The notes: a model not told the origin generated them from the letters alone. Positions 1 through 5,944 are shown, counted from the stretch's first letter. The stretch: 7,412 nucleotides of DNA from Thioalkalivibrio nitratireducens (GCA_011390385.1 JAABSN010000168.1:1-7412), one strand, 5' to 3'. Made by a program: numbers and translations.

Positions 1-161
1 GAACGCGTTACGTTCAAAGGCTTGAAAATTTCATCGATAACAATACGGCGCAAGCGAGCGCAGTCATGTATCAGGAAGCCCAGGCGGATTTTCCAGTCTT
101 CGTTCTTACTCGGATCACTCTCTGACAACGCTTCGCTAAACTCGGTTGAAATCTTCGCCAC
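1..161 (-). CDS. MarR-family transcriptional regulator, N-terminal part (cut by window edge)
   Basis: Reading the minus strand from a GTG at 161 gives 53 codons with no stop, running off the left edge. The stretch LGFLIHDCARLRRI (about residues 27-40), followed by a PLNVTR-like segment, is the typical first helix and entry to the winged helix of MarR/SlyA regulators, whose usual form is LGFLIHDVARLRR..F..PLGLTRSQ. These proteins bind palindromic DNA as dimers and often repress a neighbouring transporter gene, releasing DNA on binding a small molecule or on thiol oxidation. The helix-turn-helix itself is outside the window. Cys35 lies in the dimerisation helix, where some relatives sense oxidants, but no sensing role is shown here. 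The GTG start is chosen because it gives the normal 20-25 residues before the conserved helix. No clear ribosome binding site precedes it; a TTG at 232 in the same frame is an alternative. The gene is divergent from the transporter gene starting at 279. Confidence 0.72.
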   Translation of the reverse strand, partial: MAKISTEFSEALSESDPSKNEDWKIRLGFLIHDCARLRRIVIDEIFKPLNVTR

Positions 162-209
162 TTTATTTAGTGGGTCAGTTTTGGGTGCAAAACAACAAAA
201 GCAGACATT

Positions 210-228
210 ACGGCTGGTAACCAGTCGT
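210..228. promoter_or_regulatory. Candidate MarR operator, 19-nt imperfect palindrome
   Basis: ACGGCTGGTAACCAGTCGT is a palindrome centred on A219. The inner arms CTGGT/ACCAG match perfectly, there is one mismatched pair (G213/T225), then ACG/CGT match perfectly. Its length suits a MarR dimer site. It overlaps the 17-bp spacer between the possible -35 and -10 of the minus-strand regulator gene, so a bound dimer would block RNA polymerase there; it also lies 51 bp before the transporter start. The symmetry and position are seen; binding by the neighbouring regulator is inferred. Confidence 0.5.
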
Positions 229-234
229 TTCAAC

Positions 235-251
235 AGCGTGGCAGTCACGCT
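235..251. repeat. Inverted repeat upstream of the transporter ribosome binding site
   Basis: AGCGTG (235-240) and CACGCT (246-251) are perfect inverted arms around the 5-nt spacer GCAGT. The repeat ends 16 nt before the AGGGAGG ribosome binding site of the transporter gene. It could be a second regulator site or, in mRNA, a six-pair hairpin in the leader. The arms differ from those of the 210-228 palindrome, so the two need not bind the same protein. Confidence 0.35.
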
Positions 252-278
252 ACCATCACTTGCACACAGGGAGGTTAC

Positions 279-1745
279 ATGAACCGGCAGCAGACAACGT
301 GCGTCATCCAGTTACGCGATACCGTTCCCGCAGCACCCAAAGGCCGGGAGAGGCTCCGGTGGTATGGCCCAGGCTTGTTGTGGATGCTATCCGCGGTTGG
401 CACTGGCTCGATTCTTTTTTCTCCCAGGGTGGGCTCAGTCTACGGCTATGAGTTGTTCTGGCTGCTCCTGCTGGTGATATTTTTCATGTGGGTAATGATT
501 CGTGAGATGGCGCGCTTCACAATCGTTACCGGGCGCACAATACTCGATGGCATGTCAACGCTCGAAGGTCCCAAGGGCTGGGCTATCTGGGTGATCTTCC
601 TTCCCCAGTTGGTAGCGGCTGCTGTCGGTATAGCCGGACTGGCGGCAGTGGTTGGGAGCGCATTTTCCGTCTTCTTACCCGGTCCGGCTGTTCTATACGC
701 GGAACTCATACTGCTGGGATGTGTCGCGCTGACCACGACTGGCCAGTATCTTCGTATCGAGCGAATGTCGCGATACATGGCCATTGCCCTCATGATTGTT
801 GCGGTCATCTCGGCGGTGGTTGCCTTCCCCTCATGGCAGACCATTGGATCGGGACTGATGCCCCAATGGCCCGAGGATGCGGACCTGTACATTATTGCTC
901 CCTGGGTGGGTACCATTCTGGCCGGCTCCATGGGAATCGTGTGGTTCTCCTACTGGACCGCAACCCGCGGTTACGGGGGAGGGCTGCAGCCCCGGCAAGG
1001 TGAGGAGGATGAGGAGCAGCCGAACGAGACGCGGCGGCCACAGCAGGTGAATCAGGAACAGGACGTCGCCACCAGACATGACGCTATCCAGTCCTGGCTT
1101 GGCAGCATGACAGGTGCAGCTGCCTTGGGGGTGATTGGTGGCGGTATGGTCATTATCGCCTTTCTGATTCTGGGGGCCGAACTGCTGGGTCCGGAGGGCA
1201 TCGTGCCGGAGGGAACCGACGTTGCACGAGACCTGACCCGGCTGTTCTCGGAAGTATGGGGAGAAGCAGGACGCTATCTTATCCTGATTGCGATTATCGT
1301 CGCGATTGGTGGCAGTATTTTGGCTAATCAGGATGGCTGGGGACGCAGCTTCGCCGACATGACCCTCATTCTCAGCCGTGACCAGCGCAAGCTGCGCCGG
1401 GGTTGGGCTTATTGGTTGCTGCACCGGGCTTCCGCAATCACCGGCTGGTCGCTATTCCAGCGGCGGAACCTGAAATGCCTGTTCATTCTTGTCATTACGG
1501 GTCTGGTGCCCGCGCTGATAATCCTGGTCTTCGAGGACCCGGTGAAGATGATGTCGGCTTCGGGGATTATTGCCGCATTTCATACGCCTTTCATCGTACT
1601 GACGGCCCTGTTGGTAAACTTGCGGCGGCTTCCCGCGGAGCACAGGCCCGGTCTGTTTTACATAAGCGCCATGGCACTGGCCGGACTCTTCTACCTGGTC
1701 TTCGCGGCTGTCTATCTCTGGACTAAAGTTCAGGGATCTTTCTAA
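279..1745 (+). CDS. Nramp (SLC11)-like membrane transporter lacking canonical metal-binding motifs
   Basis: This 488-residue polytopic inner-membrane protein belongs to the Nramp/MntH superfamily. Its first membrane segment, GPGLLWMLSAVG (30-41) through VGSVYGYELFW (51-61), aligns without gaps to the first helix of MntH. The ATG has AGGGAGG four bases upstream. Canonical members are proton-coupled Mn/Fe importers with DPGN in helix 1 and MPH in helix 6. Here the DPGN position reads GTGS (41-44), and the helix 6 region (about 210-228, SMGIVWFSYW) has no MPH. About ten to eleven hydrophobic segments are visible, including roughly 58-77, 101-134, 138-156, 165-183, 205-227, 276-302, 333-349, 399-417, 424-447 and 458-480. 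A hydrophilic insert rich in Glu, Gln and Arg (236-268) separates segments 6 and 7. The substrate is therefore unlikely to be Mn or Fe bound in the usual way. The divergent MarR-type gene may control it. Confident in the superfamily, unsure of the substrate. Confidence 0.75.
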   Translation: MNRQQTTCVIQLRDTVPAAPKGRERLRWYGPGLLWMLSAVGTGSILFSPRVGSVYGYELFWLLLLVIFFMWVMIREMARFTIVTGRTILDGMSTLEGPKGWAIWVIFLPQLVAAAVGIAGLAAVVGSAFSVFLPGPAVLYAELILLGCVALTTTGQYLRIERMSRYMAIALMIVAVISAVVAFPSWQTIGSGLMPQWPEDADLYIIAPWVGTILAGSMGIVWFSYWTATRGYGGGLQPRQGEEDEEQPNETRRPQQVNQEQDVATRHDAIQSWLGSMTGAAALGVIGGGMVIIAFLILGAELLGPEGIVPEGTDVARDLTRLFSEVWGEAGRYLILIAIIVAIGGSILANQDGWGRSFADMTLILSRDQRKLRRGWAYWLLHRASAITGWSLFQRRNLKCLFILVITGLVPALIILVFEDPVKMMSASGIIAAFHTPFIVLTALLVNLRRLPAEHRPGLFYISAMALAGLFYLVFAAVYLWTKVQGSF

Positions 1746-1884
1746 AGGGTCTGTTGTCAAAGGCATTGGTAAGCAAGCAGTGGGCAGACCTGTTTTGGGT
1801 CTGAACTCAATTGAGACAAACCCGTTGGTTTTACCGGCAGGGCGTTACCTCCCGGCCATTGCTCAGTAAACAGGGAGAAAGGTC
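1746..1884 (+). other. Intergenic leader with hairpins before the CsbD gene
   Basis: This gap holds three symmetrical elements. CAGACC (1785-1790) and GGTCTG (1798-1803) form a six-pair hairpin with a 7-nt loop. CTCAATTGAG (1806-1815) is a perfect palindrome. CCGGCAGG (1834-1841) pairs with CCTCCCGG (1848-1855) with one C-C mismatch and a 6-nt loop. None is followed by a run of T, so no intrinsic terminator of the transporter gene is supported. I find no convincing sigma-70 or extracytoplasmic-stress promoter. The hairpins may be leader structures or binding sites. Confidence 0.3.
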
Positions 1885-2082
1885 ATGGACAAGAATATTC
1901 TGAAAGGGAAATGGACGCAGTTGCGCGGTCAAGCCAAGGAGCGCTGGGGCAAGCTGACCGACGATGATCTTGACGTGATTGACGGCCGTGCTGATCTGCT
2001 AACGGGAAAGCTGCAGGAGCGCTACGGCTGGACCAAGGAAAAAGCAGAGGAAAAGCTGCGTGAGTTCAACGATAGCTTGTAA
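1885..2082 (+). CDS. CsbD-family general stress protein
   Basis: This small, highly charged 65-residue protein opens MDKNILKGKWTQLRGQAKE and continues with a KW-x-x-L-R-G-x-AKE-x-WG-x-LTDDD pattern, the signature of the CsbD-like family (YjbJ in Escherichia coli). The second half, with GRADLLTGKLQERYGWTKEKAEE, is also standard, and the length is normal. Family members are abundant, soluble, induced in stationary phase or under osmotic or envelope stress, and have no established biochemical activity. The start has GGGAG about seven bases upstream plus AAAGG just before the ATG. The gene stands alone on the plus strand, 139 bp after the transporter gene, and converges on the glutaredoxin-MauE gene with a 40-bp gap. 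Its own promoter is likely but was not identified. Confidence 0.93.
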   Translation: MDKNILKGKWTQLRGQAKERWGKLTDDDLDVIDGRADLLTGKLQERYGWTKEKAEEKLREFNDSL

Positions 2083-2104
2083 GTGATGCATCGTTTACGA
2101 TCAC
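2083..2104. terminator. Weak hairpin between convergent genes
   Basis: Directly after the CsbD stop, GTGAT (2083-2087) can pair with ATCAC (2100-2104), or ATCG (2090-2093) with CGAT (2098-2101). It sits between two convergent genes, where a shared terminator is expected. It lacks a T run on either strand and the stems are short, so this is only a positional guess. Confidence 0.2.
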
Positions 2105-2122
2105 CGGGTGGCAGCTCTTTCG

Positions 2123-2887
2123 TTACTTCACCACCATCCAGACCGCCATCGCGACCATCATCAGGTTTTCCGTCAACGATATGAACCCAAGCGGGACATT
2201 GCTGTCGCCACCGACACAGGCGCATTTGAGTTCGCGCTTGTCCATATAAACGGCTTTGAAGACAGAAACTGCGCCGATGGTGCCGATGAACAGAGCCACG
2301 GGGGCGGCGATCCAGATAAGGGTGCCGGCGATCATCAGGATCCCGGCCAGGGCCTCGGCGAAGGGGTATACATAGGCGTAGCGCACTTGGCGCTGCGCCA
2401 GTAGGTCGTAGCCCAGGAACTGGTTGGAAAAGCTGGAAAGGTCCTGCAGCTTCAGGATCGCGAGAATGGAAATGGAGATGGCGATAAACCATTCCGCGCC
2501 GCGTATCGTGAAGGGCGTGCCAAAGGCAGCGAAGCTGACGGCCAGCGCCATCAACAGCGCCATGGCGAAGACGGCAATGACCGGCTGGTAGCTGGTGGCG
2601 TCCTCGTCCTCTGCCGCGCTCTTCTTGCCGAAATAGACCTTCAGTTCCTCGTAGCCGCCGACACGCTCGCCACCGATGAAGGTTTGCGGCGTGGTATCCA
2701 CGTCGTGTTTCTGCAGGAAAGCATCGATGTCCTCCCGGGTGTTCAGTTGATGATCTTCAACCTCGTAGCCTTCGCGCTCCAGCAGGCTTTTGGACTTCAA
2801 GCCGAAAGGGCAGACGTGATCGGGCATGACCATGCGGAAGAGGCTGGCGGCTCTGGTATCGGGTTCGTTGTCTGTGGCTCTGGACAT
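2123..2887 (-). CDS. Glutaredoxin-MauE fusion, membrane thiol-redox protein
   Basis: This 254-residue protein has two parts. Residues about 14-88 form a glutaredoxin-like domain with CPFG at 26-29 (a single Cys where classical members have CPYC), the cis-proline motif TTPQ (65-68) and the GG..VGGYEEL segment (72-82) that contacts glutathione. A charged linker (90-99) leads to a membrane module of about four to five helices (about 101-122, 132-147, 171-190, 193-212, 234-251) resembling MauE/DoxX-type redox membrane proteins. A conserved-looking KCACVGG with Cys222 and Cys224 lies between the last two helices, followed by NVPLGF. The likely role is transfer of reducing or oxidising equivalents between a glutaredoxin and membrane cysteines. 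The start is set at 2887 because GGAGAG (2897-2892) precedes it; the ATG at 2941 would add 18 residues with a poorer site. The gene follows the Pcm-esterase gene on the same strand after 83 bp, so cotranscription is possible. Confidence 0.82.
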   Translation of the reverse strand: MSRATDNEPDTRAASLFRMVMPDHVCPFGLKSKSLLEREGYEVEDHQLNTREDIDAFLQKHDVDTTPQTFIGGERVGGYEELKVYFGKKSAAEDEDATSYQPVIAVFAMALLMALAVSFAAFGTPFTIRGAEWFIAISISILAILKLQDLSSFSNQFLGYDLLAQRQVRYAYVYPFAEALAGILMIAGTLIWIAAPVALFIGTIGAVSVFKAVYMDKRELKCACVGGDSNVPLGFISLTENLMMVAMAVWMVVK

Positions 2888-2970
2888 GGGACTCTCCATT
2901 GCGTTGAATTTTGAAACAGGGAGGTTGTCGGCCTCTGCCATGGTCCGGCAGCGCTCCCGGAATGGTCGAC

Positions 2971-5016
2971 TTACAGCCCGAACGGATACGTATCCGGCGC
3001 TCCCTCCAGCTCCTGTTCTCCCAGCGGCGTTACGGCATTGGTCTCATCGAACCAGACATACTCGTCAAACTGGTCTCCGAGCCGGGCGTGGAAATAATGA
3101 CTGGCTCGCTCCGTGTGGGGGCGGTAGATGACCCCAATCGCGCGCTCGGGGCGCTCCTCAATTAGCCGCCGATGTAGCTCACGAGGTGCGTGATGGCGTA
3201 CAGGCGTGATGAACGCGGGGATGCCGGTATCGTGAAACAATCGCTCCCAACTGCCAGCGAGTGACGGCACCACGTTCATGACCTCCATCGCGCTGCCCCA
3301 GTCGTTGGCGGCAGCGACGGTACCGGTATGTGTGCCCATGCCTATCAGGTAGGCATCGTCGCCAAAAGCCTGCCGACACAGCTGGCCCACGTTGTGCTGG
3401 CCGCGTGCACTCATGTCAGTCGCGGCGGCATTGCCGATATGCGAGTTGTGCTCCCAGACCACGATCTTGCCCTTTTCGCCGTGATGGTCCAGCAGCGAGT
3501 TCAGGGTGTCGAACATGTGAGTGTCGCGCAGGTTCCAGGAGTCGGCGTAGCCGTCATACAGGCTGCGGTAGTACTCCTCCGCGTTGGCGACGAGACGTGC
3601 ATTCTGCAGCGCATCAAGGAAACTGTCGCCGTCATGGGCGGAGTATTCCATCCGGCGCTGCATCAGGGCCATCAGGATATCGACCACATCCCCCTGGCAC
3701 TCCCGGTAGCGGCCGGAGGTGGCAGCGCGGCCATAAGTGGCGGGATCTTTTTCCCAGGGCATCAGGCAGCTGTAACGCTCGCGTGCATCCCTGGCGGCTT
3801 CGGGGTCGACCGCATCAAGGTAGCTGAGCACTTCACCGATTGAGGTATACATGCTGTAAAGGTCCAATCCATAGAAACCGACCTGCGGCGCTCTATCGGA
3901 AAGGCCCGCGTTGTGGCGTCGTAGCCATTCGACGAATTCCTGTACGTCGGTGTTGCGCCACATCCAGGCCGGAAAGCGGGCGAAGGCGCGCCATTCCGAC
4001 GGCGGCATCGTCAGATCGCGCACGTAATGATCCACGCGTGCGGCATCCGGCCAGTCCGATTCGGTGGCGACGATATTGAAGCCCTTGCGCTCGATCAGTT
4101 GCTGGGTGATGCGCGCTCGAAACCGGTAGAATTCAGACGTGCCGTGACTTGCTTCCCCGATCAGTACAACGCGGGAGTCGCCGATACGCTCAAGCAGAGC
4201 ATCGAGTTTGCTGGCGGCGCCAATGGGCTCCGCTATGTCGGCCAGCAGGGCGACGGTATCGCGCTGACAGTCGTTCTTGCTGCTCTGGCCCCTGCTGCCA
4301 CCATCGCGTGTACCATCTGGATGGCCCGAGGTGCTCGCACGACGCCCCTGATCGTCCCAGCCCGCTTTCCCGATCAGCGGAACGAAACGCACTCTACTGA
4401 GCTGCTCCTGATCGAATCCGTCTTCAGCGACGCGCGTGATCCGCATCAGGCCCTGAGATCCTGACTCTCCGACGGGGATGATCAGGTGGCCACCTACTTT
4501 CAACTGCTGTTTCAGCGCCTCGGGTACGTGCGGACCGCCGGCTGCCACCACGATTCCGTTGTACGGCTGGGCCTGTGGCCATCCCACAGAGCCATCTCCG
4601 TGGATCACCTCGATGTTGTGATAGCCAAGTTCGTGCAGTAGCCGGCGGCTTCTGTCCGCGAGCTTTTCTATCCGTTCGATGCTATAGACTTCCTCCACCA
4701 TTTCGGCGAGCAATGCCGCTGCGTAGCCGGATCCCGTGCCGACATCCAGTACCCGGGCAGACGCATCGAGATCCAGTGCCTCCAGCATCAGTGCCACGAT
4801 ATAGGGCTGGGAAATCGTCTGGCCGCTGGCAATAGGCAGTGGCCTGTCTTCATAAGCGAACTCCCGCAAGTCACTCGGGAGAAACGCCTCGCGGGGTACC
4901 CGGCGCATTGCCTCAAGCAGGCGCGGGTTCTTGATGCCGCGCTGCACGATCTGGCGCTCGACCATCCGTTCGCGTTTCGTGGCAAGATCAGCGTCTTCCT
5001 GCTGGCTGTCATTCAT
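2971..5016 (-). CDS. Fusion: protein-L-isoaspartate O-methyltransferase plus erythromycin-esterase-like hydrolase
   Basis: This 681-residue soluble two-domain protein has no signal peptide. Residues about 12-222 are a complete Pcm domain: GQTISQPYIVA (65-75), the AdoMet-binding loop VLDVGTGSGYAAA (89-101), an acidic loop-end residue in YSIER (111-115) and GGHLIIPVG (175-183). Pcm methylates isoaspartyl residues in aged proteins to start their repair. A Gly/Ser/Asp/Arg-rich linker (about 225-250) joins it to an erythromycin-esterase superfamily domain (about 254-670). This has GEASHG (287-292; Glu288, His291), Arg300, Glu319 in TESDWPDA and the WEHNSH motif (521-526; His523, His526). The spacing Glu288/His291/Arg300/Glu319 equals, as I recall it, the active-site spacing of EreB, so the domain looks catalytically intact. 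Its substrate is unknown; macrolide resistance should not be assumed. The nearest AAGGAG lies 23 bases before the ATG, unusually far. No closer in-frame start exists. Confidence 0.9.
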   Translation of the reverse strand: MNDSQQEDADLATKRERMVERQIVQRGIKNPRLLEAMRRVPREAFLPSDLREFAYEDRPLPIASGQTISQPYIVALMLEALDLDASARVLDVGTGSGYAAALLAEMVEEVYSIERIEKLADRSRRLLHELGYHNIEVIHGDGSVGWPQAQPYNGIVVAAGGPHVPEALKQQLKVGGHLIIPVGESGSQGLMRITRVAEDGFDQEQLSRVRFVPLIGKAGWDDQGRRASTSGHPDGTRDGGSRGQSSKNDCQRDTVALLADIAEPIGAASKLDALLERIGDSRVVLIGEASHGTSEFYRFRARITQQLIERKGFNIVATESDWPDAARVDHYVRDLTMPPSEWRAFARFPAWMWRNTDVQEFVEWLRRHNAGLSDRAPQVGFYGLDLYSMYTSIGEVLSYLDAVDPEAARDARERYSCLMPWEKDPATYGRAATSGRYRECQGDVVDILMALMQRRMEYSAHDGDSFLDALQNARLVANAEEYYRSLYDGYADSWNLRDTHMFDTLNSLLDHHGEKGKIVVWEHNSHIGNAAATDMSARGQHNVGQLCRQAFGDDAYLIGMGTHTGTVAAANDWGSAMEVMNVVPSLAGSWERLFHDTGIPAFITPVRHHAPRELHRRLIEERPERAIGVIYRPHTERASHYFHARLGDQFDEYVWFDETNAVTPLGEQELEGAPDTYPFGL

Positions 5017-5161
5017 GGCGGAAGCCCAACTATAGGTTTCTCCTTCCCGGGTAAATACCCACGCCCGGCGTCAAACGGGCCGTCGCCGTGCGTGGCTTGT
5101 TAAAGCTAGTCCAGAAATCCAGGCTCTGCAATCCGGGTGCCTCGGCACGGGACCCGCGAGG
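5017..5161 (-). other. Gap between two minus-strand genes
   Basis: This 145-bp gap lies between the stop of the anchored hypothetical gene and the start of the Pcm-esterase gene. Its features are an AAGGAG-like ribosome binding site (minus strand, about 5045-5040), a very short TTG-initiated frame ending over the Pcm start, and GCCTCG (5139-5144) with CGAGGC (5157-5162), a six-pair inverted repeat that begins at the preceding stop codon. No clear promoter is seen. Confidence 0.35.
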
Positions 5162-5785
5162 CTATTGGAAGACGGCAAGGCCGTCTTTGGTGAATTCCGG
5201 CGCGGTTCTGATACGCAGCGTCAATTCGCTGATACGTGTATCATCAAACACCAGCAGTACCTGTGCAGAAAAATAGGGCGCCAACGCCTCCAGCAGCCGA
5301 CGGACCGTCTCTTCGTCACCCTGCGCGGTGTGGACAACAATCGGCGTGCTCCAGTTCTCGGCACCGGGTTCCGGTAACGGCTCGGCGGTGGCAGCACCGC
5401 GATCCAGTCCGTATTGGGACAACGCCTGGTTGAGTTCGTCTGCCAGCTTTGCGCTGCCCGGCGAATCCGGCGGGTAGCGTACTGTCATTGCCGGTGCCAG
5501 CTGTTTGTAATCGGCCCGAAACTGGCTGAGCCGCTGCAATACCTGGTCCCGTCGCGCCGGGGCCGGTGCCACAAAACCTGACCCCGCAATTGTCACGTTT
5601 TCATCGGCGTTGACCGCGAGCAACGTTGCGCCGGGTCGTGTTTCGAGCCGGGTAGCGGTCGCGCCGGGATCACTCGCCGGTGGTCGTAGCAGCAGCAGAA
5701 GGCCGATGATCATCGCGAGCGGTATCAGCCCCCATGCCAGCCTGCTCGCGGAACGTGTTCCACGGTGAATAAAACGAATTGACAC
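5162..5785 (-). CDS. Membrane-anchored periplasmic protein of unknown function
   Basis: I do not recognise this protein of about 207 residues. It opens with a basic N-terminus (IRFIHRGTRSASR), then one hydrophobic helix (about residues 17-34, WGLIPLAMIIGLLLLL), then about 170 hydrophilic residues, the plan of a signal-anchored protein facing the periplasm. The C-terminal half mixes helical segments (ADELNQALSQYGLD; EETVRRLLEALAPYF) with short strands (VLLVFDD, SELTLRIR), suggesting a small alpha/beta domain. There are no cysteines, so it is neither a lipoprotein nor a thiol protein. The start is uncertain: GGGGAGG (5801-5795) directly abuts the ATG at 5794, leaving no spacing, whereas the GTG at 5785 lies nine bases after it and is preferred here. 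It is first in the minus-strand run of three genes, 145 bp upstream of the Pcm-esterase gene. Confidence 0.68.
   Translation of the reverse strand: MSIRFIHRGTRSASRLAWGLIPLAMIIGLLLLLRPPASDPGATATRLETRPGATLLAVNADENVTIAGSGFVAPAPARRDQVLQRLSQFRADYKQLAPAMTVRYPPDSPGSAKLADELNQALSQYGLDRGAATAEPLPEPGAENWSTPIVVHTAQGDEETVRRLLEALAPYFSAQVLLVFDDTRISELTLRIRTAPEFTKDGLAVFQ
5169..5187. repeat. Perfect 8-bp hairpin at the 3' end of the anchored-protein gene
   Basis: AAGACGGC (5169-5176), the loop AAG, and GCCGTCTT (5180-5187) form a perfect eight-pair stem within the last codons of the minus-strand gene, a few bases before its stop. On the minus strand the stem is followed by CCAATAG and not a T run, so it is not a standard intrinsic terminator. 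It could slow transcript decay or partly attenuate read-through into the Pcm-esterase gene. Confidence 0.4.
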
Positions 5786-5831
5786 AGTAATCATCCTCCC
5801 CGTGCAGTTCCAGCCGGGCCGGTAGCACTCT

Positions 5832-5872
5832 CCACATCTCCTCTACAGCATTGGGCCGGATGTGGGATTTTT
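5832..5872 (+). repeat. Inverted repeat with following T run
   Basis: CCACATC (5832-5838) and GATGTGG (5859-5865) are perfect 7-nt inverted arms separated by 20 nt, and the right arm is followed by GATTTTTC. On the plus strand this resembles an intrinsic terminator with an oversized loop, but no plus-strand gene precedes it. On the minus strand it lies in the leader region of the anchored-protein gene and could be a binding site or leader structure. Confidence 0.3.
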
Positions 5873-5912
5873 CAAGTTCTAATTCCTTTCGCCTACACGG
5901 CGCCAGATTGTG

Positions 5913-5944
5913 GCATGGGGTGGCGACCACCATCGTATCCATGC
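5913..5944. repeat. Nested inverted repeat in the divergent intergenic region
   Basis: An inner stem GGTGG-CGA-CCACC (5919-5931) sits inside outer arms GCATGG (5913-5918) and CCATGC (5939-5944), with a 7-nt one-sided bulge. Together this gives eleven possible pairs. It might be an RNA structure in a TVP38 leader or a protein site; its role is unknown. Confidence 0.3.

Larger units (their letters stand above)
162..278. promoter_or_regulatory. Divergent promoter region between regulator and transporter genes
   Basis: This 117-bp gap separates the divergent MarR-type gene and the Nramp-like gene. On the minus strand TTGAAA (233-228) and TAATGT (210-205) are exactly 17 bp apart and could be the -35 and -10 of the regulator gene; the -10 matches the consensus at only three of six positions. 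On the plus strand no clear pair is seen; TTGGGT at 181 with GACATT at 204 is a weak possibility. Two inverted repeats, listed separately, fall within the gap. Confidence 0.45.

Noticed and set aside
22..282. Plus-strand open frame of 86 codons at the left edge
   Set aside because: It is antisense to the MarR-type N-terminus over its first half and crosses the promoter region and the transporter start. It has no family resemblance and no ribosome binding site of note.
446..1424. Long minus-strand frames inside the transporter gene (446-931 and 831-1424)
   Set aside because: They lie antisense to a clear membrane protein, and their translations are low-complexity and resemble no family; they are expected by-products of GC-rich codon use.
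1834..1855. Hairpin CCGGCAGG/CCTCCCGG as a terminator of the transporter gene
   Set aside because: It has a central mismatch, no T run and lies close to the CsbD start, so a leader element is as likely as a terminator.
2022..2492. Minus-strand frame of 156 codons overlapping the CsbD and glutaredoxin-MauE genes
   Set aside because: It overlaps two real genes in another frame and is Arg/His/Pro-rich in the manner of a shadow frame.
3328..4464. Plus-strand frames of 145-171 codons opposite the Pcm-esterase gene
   Set aside because: The minus-strand protein has conserved catalytic motifs throughout this stretch; the plus-strand products show no domain features.
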